Below are positions 34,218 to 42,233 of a stretch of DNA of 64,000 nucleotides, piece by piece. Source of the DNA: an uncultured Mycoplasmatota bacterium (GTDB lineage: Bacteria; Bacillota_I; Bacilli_A; RF39; UBA660); NCBI GenBank assembly GCA_900547225.1, contig URFW01000002.1, forward strand, positions 148,573 through 212,572, in the 5' to 3' direction. The position numbers and the translations under genes are program-made. Each line of letters opens with the position of its first letter. Position 1 is the first letter of the stretch. The notes below the pieces were generated by a model. The model did no database searches and was not told the origin of the DNA. It saw only the letters and a program-made list of their open reading frames with translations.

Positions 34218-34660
34218 TAAAAATAATATGTGTTGGTAAAATAAAGGAAAAGTATTTAAAAGATGCTATAAAGGAATATCAAAAAAGATTATCTAAATAT
34301 ACAAAGTTAAAGATAATAGAATTGCCTGATTATAATTACGATACTGTAAAAACAAAAATGGAAGAAGGTAAAAGCATACTATCTAAAATAACTGATAAAG
34401 ATTTTGTAGTTACATTAGAAATAAATGGAAAAGAACTTGATTCTATTAATTTATCTAGTTTTATAGATAAAAATATTTCAAGGAATATAACCTTTGTAAT
34501 AGGTGGGTCAAACGGTCTATCAGATGATGTTTTGAAAAGATCTGATTATTCCTTATCTTTTTCAAAGTTAACGTTTCCACACCAACTATTTAGAATATTA
34601 TTGTTAGAACAAATATATCGTTCGTTTAAAATAATAAATAATGAAAGCTACCACAAATAG
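34214..34660 (+). CDS. rlmH: 23S rRNA pseudouridine-1915 N3-methyltransferase
   Basis: 148 aa, slightly shorter than the usual ~159. SPOUT methyltransferase fold: IKIICVGKIKEKYLKDAIKEY at the start, VIGGSNGLSDDVLKRSDYSLSFSKLTFPHQL with the SAM-binding GG loop, then FRILLLEQIYRSFKI. It modifies pseudouridine 1915 in helix 69 after 70S assembly. Coupled to walJ by a 4-bp overlap. Its 3' end is embedded in the terminator hairpin. Confidence 0.95.
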   Translation: MIKIICVGKIKEKYLKDAIKEYQKRLSKYTKLKIIELPDYNYDTVKTKMEEGKSILSKITDKDFVVTLEINGKELDSINLSSFIDKNISRNITFVIGGSNGLSDDVLKRSDYSLSFSKLTFPHQLFRILLLEQIYRSFKIINNESYHK

Positions 34661-34675
34661 CTTTTTCTTTTTTTT
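34643..34675 (+). terminator. Terminator of the rplI-rlmH operon
   Basis: AAAGCTA and TAGCTTT form the stem, overlapping the last codons of rlmH. A long T-rich run follows. Confidence 0.75.
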
Positions 34676-34706
34676 AATGATATAATAATAACAATAGGAG
34701 AGTATT

Positions 34707-36449
34707 ATGTTAGTTGCAATAATAAAAAACATTGATAGAACTTATGAATATTTATATGAAATTCAAGGTAAATTAATATCCTTTCACATTGATAAAGATG
34801 GTTTTTCATTATCTAATGATCCTTACATAAATACTATTATCTCTAAATTTAAGTATAACTCATCTTGTGAATATCTAACTGATTTTAAGAATTATAAGGT
34901 ATATTATGATTCTTTAACTGGTTTTAAGCATTTTATTAGTAATGGAGTTGAAAATTACGAAATGTTTTTTAAATTTAATGGTATTGATGCTAGGTGTTAT
35001 AAAGATGGCCAAAAAAGGAATATTTATAGTAAATTATTTGCTATATTAGGAGTATCAGTTATTCTTACATATGCTGGTTTTACATCACTTGTTGGATTAA
35101 AATATGATACTAATATTTATTATGCAACTCATACATCTCATAATATAACAGAACTTACCGAGATGTATAAAAACGAAAAACTAGATTATAAGGATGCGAT
35201 AAATAGTATAAATTCTAGTAACTTACCAGATGGGGTTAAAGCTGTTATTTCTGATGAATCGTTTTTAAAGCTAATATTTTCTTATTATGAAAACTCACCT
35301 TTAGAATATACTTCTAGTTTAAAATTTAATGATTTAAAATTGGAGAGATTTAAAGAAGATAATAGACAAGATGAAAATACAAAAGGTTATTATGATAGTT
35401 TTACACCTAACGTTTTATATTCTAAAGAAGGACAAAGTAAAGATGAGGAAATTCCAACATTAATTCATGAGTTTATTCATTTGCTTCAGGCAGAAGGAAA
35501 TTCTTACTATTATTTAAATGAGGCAGTAGCAGAATTAATGACATCTGAGCTATTAGAATCTTCTCCTGTTACATATTTTGATGCTATTGAAAACTTAAAA
35601 TTATTAATAAATATAATAGGTCCAGAACCAATATATGAGTTATCATTTGGTGGTGATGATACTAGTTTAAATAACATACTAAAATCAAATTTAACTAATA
35701 AAGAAGTAATTACATTAAAATATTATCTACAAAAAGATGCAGTCGATATAAACAATAATAGTGATATCCATATTGAGATTAAAAAAATACTTTATAAGTT
35801 ATATAAAAATATGTATGGAAAAGATATAGAAGAAGATCAAAACATAATGTGCATATTAAATGATAATTTAAGTTTAAGTGCTTCTATAAAAGATGAAAGA
35901 TATTTTTTAGTTCCTAATAAGATGGAGGATGAAGAATATATAAAGGTAGTAGGTGAAGATAAAAAATTATTGGCACAAAAAGGTTTTTTAAGTGAAAAAA
36001 CATGTTACAAAGAGTTTTCTAAAATAGATTCTAATTATTACAATAAAAATAAAGAATCTAATGATATAGAATTAATAGAAAATTTAAATGAAAATGGAGA
36101 AATTATTGGAAAGATAATGACTGATGGATATAAAACTTATTATAAGCTTTTGCTTAGCCCTATTCCAACTAGTCAATATGAGTTTTTTAGCTTTAGAACC
36201 CTACCATCACAAACTATTAGTATATCTGATGCCATAAATAAAGGCTATATTGATGCTTATAAAGTATCATATTCTTTAGAAAATAAAGGTTCAAGCTCTT
36301 ATGAATATGTATATTATGTACCAAATAGTAGAGAAATAGAATTAGAAGAAAATGTATGTACATTTAAAGTTTGTGGTATTAAATCTAGATTTAAAGAACA
36401 ATATAATAGTTTAATGAAAAAGATGATTGATAAAGATTACCATAAATAA
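34707..36449 (+). CDS. Membrane-anchored putative zinc metallopeptidase (HExxH)
   Basis: 580 aa, family not recognised. The cytoplasmic N-terminus (~1-108) has a beta pattern. A single hydrophobic helix (~110-130, FAILGVSVILTYAGFTSLVGL) follows, and the rest appears external. H254-E-F-I-H258 is a zincin HExxH, followed by YYLNEAVAELMTSELL, where a Glu could be the third zinc ligand (gluzincin pattern). The remaining ~300 residues have no motif I know. RBS AGGAG before ATG 34707. It forms its own unit between rlmH and ung, downstream of a TATAAT -10. A surface protease is plausible, substrate unknown. Confidence 0.6.
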   Translation: MLVAIIKNIDRTYEYLYEIQGKLISFHIDKDGFSLSNDPYINTIISKFKYNSSCEYLTDFKNYKVYYDSLTGFKHFISNGVENYEMFFKFNGIDARCYKDGQKRNIYSKLFAILGVSVILTYAGFTSLVGLKYDTNIYYATHTSHNITELTEMYKNEKLDYKDAINSINSSNLPDGVKAVISDESFLKLIFSYYENSPLEYTSSLKFNDLKLERFKEDNRQDENTKGYYDSFTPNVLYSKEGQSKDEEIPTLIHEFIHLLQAEGNSYYYLNEAVAELMTSELLESSPVTYFDAIENLKLLINIIGPEPIYELSFGGDDTSLNNILKSNLTNKEVITLKYYLQKDAVDINNNSDIHIEIKKILYKLYKNMYGKDIEEDQNIMCILNDNLSLSASIKDERYFLVPNKMEDEEYIKVVGEDKKLLAQKGFLSEKTCYKEFSKIDSNYYNKNKESNDIELIENLNENGEIIGKIMTDGYKTYYKLLLSPIPTSQYEFFSFRTLPSQTISISDAINKGYIDAYKVSYSLENKGSSSYEYVYYVPNSREIELEENVCTFKVCGIKSRFKEQYNSLMKKMIDKDYHK

Positions 36450-36475
36450 TTATATAATAAAAAGGAGATGATTAT

Positions 36476-37126
36476 ATGTTTCATAATAGCTGGGATATTG
36501 TATTAAAAGATGAAATGGAAAAACAATATTTTAAATATATAAAGGAATTTGTCAAAGAAGAAAGGTTATCTAAAACTATTTATCCACCTGCGAAAGATTT
36601 GTTTAACGCATTTAAATTAACTGATTTTAATGATATAAAAGTAGTTATTTTAGGACAAGATCCATATCATGGTGAAAATGAAGCAATGGGACTTTCTTTT
36701 TCTGTTAGAAGGGGAGTTAGGACTCCTCCTTCACTTAGAAATATTTTTAAAGAGTTAAAAGATGACTTAAACATAGATAGATGCGATACTGATTTATCTG
36801 ATTGGGCAAGGCAAGGTGTATTTTTACTTAATACCGTATTAACCGTTGAAAAAGATAAGGCTAATTCACACAAAGAAATAGGCTGGGAGATATTTACTGA
36901 TTATGTTATAAAAGAAATCAACGATAAACTAAATAACGTTGTATTTATTTTGTGGGGAAGACAAGCAAGGGATAAAAAAAGAATTATTACTAATCCTAAT
37001 AACTATATAATAGAATCAGCTCATCCTTCACCTCTTTCTGCTTACAATGGATTTTTTGGCAGTAAACCATTTTCTAAAACTAACAATTATTTAAAAGCAC
37101 ATAACAAAAAAGAGATTAATTGGTAA
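36476..37126 (+). CDS. ung: Uracil-DNA glycosylase, family 1
   Basis: 216 aa. Catalytic GQDPYHGENEAMGLSFSV carries the general-base Asp. ARQGVFLLNTVLTVEKDKANSH and the Leu-intercalation loop SAHPSPLSAYNGFFG with the catalytic His are all canonical. Removes uracil from DNA to start base excision repair. RBS AAAGGAGATGA. It ends in a hairpin shared with the convergent LemA-like gene. Confidence 0.97.
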   Translation: MFHNSWDIVLKDEMEKQYFKYIKEFVKEERLSKTIYPPAKDLFNAFKLTDFNDIKVVILGQDPYHGENEAMGLSFSVRRGVRTPPSLRNIFKELKDDLNIDRCDTDLSDWARQGVFLLNTVLTVEKDKANSHKEIGWEIFTDYVIKEINDKLNNVVFILWGRQARDKKRIITNPNNYIIESAHPSPLSAYNGFFGSKPFSKTNNYLKAHNKKEINW

Positions 37127-37135
37127 TCTCTTTTT
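37107..37135. terminator. Bidirectional terminator between ung and the LemA-like gene
   Basis: AAAAAGAGATTA and TAATCTCTTTTT form a perfect 12-bp stem with a 5-nt loop. Both strands give a T-rich tail between two convergent genes. Confidence 0.85.
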
Positions 37136-37667
37136 AATATTTAAAATCATTATAATCGCTATCAGAACTATTTTTACTATCAAAAAATAATTTTTCTTTT
37201 CTTCCCTTTAAAAGACTTATTATGCATACGGGGAAGCATTTAATTACTTTGTTGTATTTGCTAGCGTTATCATTATAGTAATCTTTATATGCACTAAGTA
37301 AATCTTCTGTTTCTGCTAACATAAAGGCTATCTTTTTAAAGTCATCACTTTTTTGTAATTCTTCATATTTATCTTTTATTAAGTAAAATTCGTTCATATA
37401 TACTAGTAATTTTCTGTCTAGTTCCATCATACTTATTTCTTTATCATTTAGTTCATCAAAATTTATATATACTTCTTTTTTTGTCTTGGTAATTTCTTTT
37501 ATTACATCTTCAGAATCTTTTAACAATTCTTTTCTTTTTAATAAGGTGCTATTTATTTTTTCTTCCACGTTAGCTAACTTAACGGATAAAAAGTTTATTT
37601 TATCTTTATAAATGCTAACTATTAGTAGAATTAAACTAATTACTAAAACTGTGATTACAATTAACAT
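37134..37667 (-). CDS. LemA-like membrane protein
   Basis: 177 aa. One N-terminal transmembrane helix (LIVITVLVISLILLIVSIY) with the remainder a helical bundle. The end, YKDYYNDNASKYNKVIKCFPVCIISLLKG, matches the LemA family C-terminal motif (YN..V..YN..i..fP.n..a...gf). LemA proteins are single-pass helical bundles of unclear role. Transcribed on the minus strand, with gerQ upstream on the same strand (64 bp), so they may form an operon. AGAGGTAG serves as RBS. Confidence 0.6.
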   Translation of the reverse strand: MLIVITVLVISLILLIVSIYKDKINFLSVKLANVEEKINSTLLKRKELLKDSEDVIKEITKTKKEVYINFDELNDKEISMMELDRKLLVYMNEFYLIKDKYEELQKSDDFKKIAFMLAETEDLLSAYKDYYNDNASKYNKVIKCFPVCIISLLKGRKEKLFFDSKNSSDSDYNDFKY

Positions 37668-37731
37668 TTTATCTACCTCTATTCTAATTAGAATTATAGC
37701 AAAAGTAGATGATATTTACAAGATTAATCTT

Positions 37732-38148
37732 TTAGTTTGCTAAGTAGAATTCTGGACTATAATTTATCTTTTCATCAAAATCAACGTAGTTTAAATATAT
37801 CATAAGAAGTAGGTACCATCTTCCCGTCTTGGGGTCACTAACTATTATGTGGTCACGTCCAGCAGCTTCTATAATACCAGTAAATGTTTTATCTCTCCAT
37901 TCTACTGAGTCTGGAAATGACATATAAAATGTTGCAAGTTTGCCTTTGTTAAGCCTTAATATGTTTTCTATGTATGACTGTTCTATGTCTAACATATTGT
38001 TAGTAGCGCCAATTTGAGCAAGATTGTTATTACTTTGATTTGCTGTAGTTATGCTAGGCTGTGATGCAACCGATTTCATACTGTTCATTTGAACCCCATT
38101 TAAATTAGCATTTGGAAAGCTAGGATTTGGGTAATAATTTGTATTCAT
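37732..38148 (-). CDS. gerQ: Spore coat protein GerQ
   Basis: 138 aa. The conserved block LDIEQSYIENILRLNKGKLATFYMSFPDS, then FTGIIEAAGRDHIIVSDPKTGRWYLL and YLNYVDFDEKINYSP, closely matches GerQ of Bacillus, a coat protein needed for localisation of the cortex-lytic enzyme CwlJ and cross-linked by transglutaminase. The first ~50 residues are Asn/Gln/Pro-rich and low-complexity, as in the family. Start ATG at the right end with AAAGGAG. Its presence is strong evidence that the organism makes, or its lineage made, endospores. It is divergent from pduL. Confidence 0.93.
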   Translation of the reverse strand: MNTNYYPNPSFPNANLNGVQMNSMKSVASQPSITTANQSNNNLAQIGATNNMLDIEQSYIENILRLNKGKLATFYMSFPDSVEWRDKTFTGIIEAAGRDHIIVSDPKTGRWYLLLMIYLNYVDFDEKINYSPEFYLAN

Positions 38149-38245
38149 AATTTAAAATCTCCTTTTTTAATAATTCATTTAAATATATGATTGAACTAAA
38201 TTAATTATACATGTTATAATTAACCTGTAAGGAGACGTAATAAAT

Positions 38246-38812
38246 ATGAAAGTAAATATAGGGGTGTCTGCAAGACACGTACACGTAACAAAAGAAGATG
38301 TTAAAATATTATTTGGGGAAGAATATGAATTAACTAAAAAGGTAGATTTATCACAACCTGGGCAATATGCTTGTAATGAGCAAGTTACGCTAGAAGGAGC
38401 AAAGGGAAAGATAGAAAGAGTAAGAATATTAGGACCTGAAAGAGGAGAAACCCAAGTTGAAATATCAAAAACTGACTCATTTGCACTTGGAGTAAAGCCT
38501 CCTGTTAGAAACTCTGGTGATTTAGACGGTGCAGCAGAAATAACAATTATAGGCCCAAAAGGAAAAATTACTAAAAATGCCGCTATAATAGCAGCAAGAC
38601 ATGTACATGCAACAAAAGAAGATGCTAAAAAGTATGGATTTGAAGGAAAAGAATTTGTAAGTATTGTAGTAAAAGGAGAAAAGCCGGGAATACTAGAAAA
38701 CGTATATGTAAGAATAAGTGATAAGTTTTCTTATGAGGTTCACTTAGACACTGATGATGCTAATGCATTCTTAATAAAAAATGGTGATGAAGCAGAATTA
38801 ATAGTAAAATAA
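38246..38812 (+). CDS. pduL: Phosphate propanoyltransferase/phosphotransacetylase PduL
   Basis: 188 aa. Two PTAC domains with the zinc/CoA motifs VSARHVHVTKEDV (residues 7-19) and AARHVHATKEDA (~118-129), plus the QPGQYACNEQVTL and RILGPERGETQVEIS motifs. PduL interconverts acyl-CoA and acyl-phosphate and replaces Pta in some fermenters. No microcompartment genes are nearby and no encapsulation peptide is evident at the N-terminus, so it is probably a housekeeping acetate-pathway enzyme. Promoter TGTTATAAT at 38212-38220; RBS AAGGAGACG. Confidence 0.93.
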   Translation: MKVNIGVSARHVHVTKEDVKILFGEEYELTKKVDLSQPGQYACNEQVTLEGAKGKIERVRILGPERGETQVEISKTDSFALGVKPPVRNSGDLDGAAEITIIGPKGKITKNAAIIAARHVHATKEDAKKYGFEGKEFVSIVVKGEKPGILENVYVRISDKFSYEVHLDTDDANAFLIKNGDEAELIVK

Positions 38813-38829
38813 AAAAAGGGATGATAAGA

Positions 38830-40071
38830 ATGAAATATCAATTTAAAACGGGTATTGATAGTAAAGAATATGATAAATTCGTAAGGAATTTTCCTTCTAC
38901 ATCATTTATGCAAACGCCCGCTTGGAGTCTTGTTAAAACAGCGTGGGATAATGATTATGTTGGACTATATTCTGATAAAAAGCTGGTATGCGGAGCAATG
39001 GTATTAAAAAGAAACCTATTTTTAGGTAAGAAATTATTTTATATACCAAGGGGATTTGTTACATCATATGATAATGATGAAGCTCTAAAAATATTTGTTA
39101 AAGAATTAAAAAATTATGCCAAGAAAAATGGCGCAATAGATATAAAAGTTGATCCATTTATTTGTTTTAGTGAAGATAATATCCAAAACATAAAGAAAAA
39201 TAAGGGAATAGAGGTAAGAAAAACTTTTACTTTAGATACTGATAAAATAGTTAAAAAATTAGAGAATTTAGGCTTTGTTCATGGTGGATTTAAAAAGGAA
39301 GTAAATGCATATATCCAGCCAAGATATACGATGGCTATTTCTCTTAAGGATAAAGACGGTAATTTTTATGAAAAAGAAGAACTTAGAAGAACGTTTCCTA
39401 AAAACACAAGAAATTACATAGGAAAGTATCATGAGGATAGAGGAGTTTACTTTAGTTATTCTACAAATAAAGAAGACGTCAAGGACTTAATAAGCGTTCT
39501 TCATTGTACGGAAGAAAGACAACATATAGCACTTAGAAGTGAAAAATATTTTAAAAAGCTAATGGATGCTTTTCCAGATAACGCTGTTTTATTTTTTGCA
39601 AGGGTTGATATTGATAAATATATTAAGTTTCTTAAAAATGATATGAAAGAACATGAAAACAAAAAGGAATTTTGTTTAAATCAAATAAAAGAAGCGGAAG
39701 AAATAAAAAAAGAATATGGTAATAATCCACTTGCAGGAGCAACTATAGTTATGATGCCAACTTGTACATCTGGAATAAAAACCGCATCATTCTTATACGC
39801 TGGAACAAACACAAAAATCTTACCATCTCTTAAAATAACTAATGGCCTTATGTTTTACAGGTTATGTTATTGTTTAGATAAGGCTTGTGATTATTGTGAT
39901 TTAGGTGGTATAGATGGATCACTTGAAGATCATTTATCAACATTTAAATCTAAGTTTAATCCAAACGTACTTGAACTTGTTGGAGAATATGATTTAATAA
40001 TTAATAAATTTTGGTATAAAGTATTTAACATGCTTATGAGTATTCGTAAATTTATAAGATCAAAGAGATAG
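38830..40071 (+). CDS. FemA/FemX-type peptidoglycan bridge aminoacyltransferase
   Basis: 413 aa. Start at 38830, where AAAGGGATGATAAG gives proper RBS spacing; the ATG at 38821 is inside that region. Twin GNAT domains: FPSTSFMQTPAWSLVKTAWDNDYVGLYSDKKLV, then YIPRGFVTSYDN and, in the second half, SGIKTASFLYAGTN and CDYCDLGGIDGSLEDHLSTFKSKFNP. A helical insertion (~280-315, Lys/Glu-rich) matches the coiled arm of FemA. Transfers amino acids from aminoacyl-tRNA to lipid II or the stem peptide for cross-bridges. Confirms a peptidoglycan wall. Which residue is added is not predictable. Confidence 0.92.
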   Translation: MKYQFKTGIDSKEYDKFVRNFPSTSFMQTPAWSLVKTAWDNDYVGLYSDKKLVCGAMVLKRNLFLGKKLFYIPRGFVTSYDNDEALKIFVKELKNYAKKNGAIDIKVDPFICFSEDNIQNIKKNKGIEVRKTFTLDTDKIVKKLENLGFVHGGFKKEVNAYIQPRYTMAISLKDKDGNFYEKEELRRTFPKNTRNYIGKYHEDRGVYFSYSTNKEDVKDLISVLHCTEERQHIALRSEKYFKKLMDAFPDNAVLFFARVDIDKYIKFLKNDMKEHENKKEFCLNQIKEAEEIKKEYGNNPLAGATIVMMPTCTSGIKTASFLYAGTNTKILPSLKITNGLMFYRLCYCLDKACDYCDLGGIDGSLEDHLSTFKSKFNPNVLELVGEYDLIINKFWYKVFNMLMSIRKFIRSKR

Positions 40072-40090
40072 CGGAAAGCTATCCTTTTTA
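40062..40090 (+). terminator. Terminator after the femX-like gene
   Basis: GATAGC, loop GGAAA, GCTATC, followed by CTTTTTA. Confidence 0.7.
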
Positions 40091-40123
40091 AATGCACAAA
40101 ATTGTCATCTTTTGTCGTTTTTA

Positions 40124-40152
40124 TTTAACTTTGTAAAATTTTGTGATACAAT
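40124..40152 (+). promoter_or_regulatory. Promoter of the 52-aa gene with near-0A box upstream
   Basis: TTTAAC (40124-40129), a 17-bp spacer and TACAAT (40147-40152) with TG at 40144-40145. TTTTGTCGTTTTT (core 40113-40119, TGTCGTT) just upstream resembles a Spo0A box with two changes. Confidence 0.5.
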
Positions 40153-40184
40153 GCATTTCATTAATTATGAAAGGAAAAATTAAA

Positions 40185-40343
40185 ATGACAGAAATGCAAT
40201 TATGGACATTACTTATGGAACAAAAAATAGATGTTAATACATACAATGATTGGATTGTAAGAATAAAGGCTAAAGAAAGAATGCGAACTAAACCTAATAC
40301 AAAGGGCTATTCTAAAGTAATATCTAGAAAAAGAAACTTTTAA
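40185..40343 (+). CDS. Small hypothetical protein, 52 aa
   Basis: MTEMQLWTLLMEQKIDVNTY is followed by a basic segment rich in Lys/Arg ending SRKRNF. GAAAGGAAAAAT provides the RBS before ATG 40185, the promoter is well formed, and a terminator immediately follows, so it is an expressed monocistronic unit rather than a chance ORF. The strongly basic C-terminal half suggests nucleic-acid or ribosome binding, but nothing is recognised. The longer in-frame start at 40143 lies on the -10 element. Confidence 0.6.
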   Translation: MTEMQLWTLLMEQKIDVNTYNDWIVRIKAKERMRTKPNTKGYSKVISRKRNF

Positions 40344-40358
40344 TTAGTTTCTTTTTAT
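40329..40358 (+). terminator. Terminator of the 52-aa gene
   Basis: AAAAAGAAACT and AGTTTCTTTTT form a perfect 11-bp stem with a 7-nt loop. Confidence 0.8.
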
Positions 40359-40388
40359 TATATAATAGTCTCAGTTTGGAGTGATTTA

Positions 40389-41363
40389 ATGTTTAAAATA
40401 GGAAATGTAGAAATAAAAAACAGAGTTGTTTTAGCACCTATGGCAGGTGTTTGTAATAGTGCTTTTAGAAGAATAATAAAAGAAATGGGAGCGGGTCTTT
40501 TATATGCTGAGATGGTAAGTGATAAAGCCCTTGTTTATAATAACGAGAAAACTAAAGATATGCTTTATATGACGGAGAATGAAAGACCTATTAGTCAGCA
40601 GATATTTGGTAGTGATAAAGAAAGCTTTGTTGAGGCTGCAAAAATAATAGAAGAAAGTATGCATCCTGATATTATAGATATAAATATGGGATGTCCCGTA
40701 CCTAAGGTAGCAGTTAAATCACAAGCGGGTTCTGCTCTTTTAAAAGATCCAGATAAAATATATGAAATAGTAAAGGCTGTAAAAGAAGCAGTAAACGTTC
40801 CAGTAACTGTTAAAATAAGAAGTGGCTGGGATAAAAATAGCATCAATGCTGTTTTGGTTGCAAAAACTTGTGAGAAGGCAGGAGCTAGTGCAATTGCAGT
40901 GCATCCTAGAACACGCTCCCAGGGGTATAGCGGTAAAGCTGATTGGAACATAATAAAGGAAGTAAAAGAAGCAGTTAATATTCCGGTAATTGGTAATGGT
41001 GATATTTTATCAGCTAAAGATGCTAAAAAAATGATTGATGAAACCGGATGTGATGCCGTAATGATAGGTCGTGGGACTTTAGGTAATCCTTATTTAATAA
41101 AACAAATTGTAAGATATTTAGAAGATGGTGTGCTTCTTAAAGATGAAAGTCCAATAGAAAGGATGAAAACCTGCTTAAAGCATTTTAATTACTTACTTAA
41201 AATAAAACCAGAAAAAGTTGCAACACTTGAGATGCGTACACATGCTGCTTGGTATTTAAAAGGACTTCCTAATGGAGTAAATGTTAAAAAAAGATTATAT
41301 GAGCTTAAAACAAAAGAAGAATTTATAAGTGCAATAACAGAATATATGGAAAATCTTTCTTAA
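40389..41363 (+). CDS. dusB: tRNA-dihydrouridine synthase (DusB-type)
   Basis: 324 aa. FMN TIM-barrel reductase that reduces uridines in the tRNA D-loop. The start NVEIKNRVVLAPMAGVCNSAFRRI, the catalytic Cys in DINMGCPVPKV, VTVKIRSGWD, AIAVHPRTRSQGYSG and IPVIGNGDI motifs are all present. The C-terminal helical recruitment domain ends near residue 324. DusB is the usual type in Firmicutes. It is probably transcribed alone, with a new promoter (41368-41376) just downstream. Confidence 0.94.
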   Translation: MFKIGNVEIKNRVVLAPMAGVCNSAFRRIIKEMGAGLLYAEMVSDKALVYNNEKTKDMLYMTENERPISQQIFGSDKESFVEAAKIIEESMHPDIIDINMGCPVPKVAVKSQAGSALLKDPDKIYEIVKAVKEAVNVPVTVKIRSGWDKNSINAVLVAKTCEKAGASAIAVHPRTRSQGYSGKADWNIIKEVKEAVNIPVIGNGDILSAKDAKKMIDETGCDAVMIGRGTLGNPYLIKQIVRYLEDGVLLKDESPIERMKTCLKHFNYLLKIKPEKVATLEMRTHAAWYLKGLPNGVNVKKRLYELKTKEEFISAITEYMENLS

Positions 41364-41367
41364 AATA

Positions 41368-41430
41368 TGTTATAATTAAATTGTAGGACAAAGTTATGAT
41401 ATGGTGCTTTTGTCATAATTTTGGCCAAAA
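41368..41430 (+). promoter_or_regulatory. Promoter with 5'-terminal hairpin and palindrome
   Basis: Extended -10 TGTTATAAT at 41368-41376 places the start of RNA near 41383. Next comes a hairpin: CAAAGTTATGA (41389-41399) pairs with TCATAATTTTG (41413-41423) with one wobble, closed by GG/CC. TTTTGGCCAAAA (41419-41430) is a separate perfect 12-bp palindrome overlapping the right arm, so two folds are mutually exclusive. The gene start is about 38 nt further on. Function unknown. Confidence 0.5.
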
Positions 41431-41468
41431 AATGAAATAAAATAATATTTAGGGAGGAAAACATAACA

Positions 41469-42233
41469 ATGAAGAAATATAATTTGTTCAAAGTTCTAGC
41501 AATCACCGTATGTGTAGCTTGGTTATTAACTTTATTTATTCCAAGTTCTTATGCTGACTATAGTGGTAACATATCAAAGGGTGCAGTTGCTGGTGTTGGA
41601 GTATGGTCTTTACTATCTAACTTAAGTGTTTCAATTTCATATTTTAATGGAATTGCGGTATTCATAGTTGCAATAGCTTGCTTCTATGCAGTATTAAATA
41701 AGTTAGATGTATACAAAAAATTCGTAGATCGTACAGCTTCAATTTTTGAAGGAAAAGAAAGATTATTAGTTATTATAACCATAATCGTGTTTGGTATTTT
41801 AGCTTGTGTAGTAAGTGATTGGATGATACTACTAGTATTTGTTCCATATATATACCAAGTTATGAATAAGTTAAATATTGATAAGAAAGTTATATTAGCA
41901 TCTACAATTGTAGCATCATTAATTGGTTCTATGTGTGGAATTTATAACAGTACTTTATTTAGCACACTTTCATTAAAGGTTAACACTTTACTATTAGTTA
42001 AAGTAATCGTTTTAGTTCTTTCTTTAGCAGTATTAATTTTCTTTACTAAAGCACCTAAAAAAGCTAAGAAAATAGAAAAGAAAGAAACAAAAAAAGAAGA
42101 GAAGAAGGAAACTAAAGTAAAAGCTTCTACAAAGACTACTGCTACTAAAAAAGCAGCTAGTAAGAGTGCGCCTAAAAAGGTTGCTTCTAAAACTACTAAA
42201 AAAAGTGCTACTGGAAAGAAGGTGGCTAAGTAA
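41469..42233 (+). CDS. N-terminal half of a DcuC/YfcC-type carrier with Lys/Ala-rich tail
   Basis: 254 aa. About five or six hydrophobic helices (~8-28, 45-78, 95-130, 140-160, 165-192). LFKVLAITVCVAWLLTLFIPSSYA, then VFIVAIACFYAVLNKLDVYKKFV and GKERLLVIITIIVFGILACVVSDWMILLVF resemble the first half of YfcC/DcuC carriers. The last ~60 residues are nearly only Lys, Ala, Thr, Ser and Glu (histone-H1-like), probably a cytoplasmic, positively charged tail. The stop overlaps the ATG of the next gene (TAATG). RBS AGGGAGG. Transporter-half assignment is by pattern recognition; substrate unknown. Confidence 0.55.
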   Translation: MKKYNLFKVLAITVCVAWLLTLFIPSSYADYSGNISKGAVAGVGVWSLLSNLSVSISYFNGIAVFIVAIACFYAVLNKLDVYKKFVDRTASIFEGKERLLVIITIIVFGILACVVSDWMILLVFVPYIYQVMNKLNIDKKVILASTIVASLIGSMCGIYNSTLFSTLSLKVNTLLLVKVIVLVLSLAVLIFFTKAPKKAKKIEKKETKKEEKKETKVKASTKTTATKKAASKSAPKKVASKTTKKSATGKKVAK

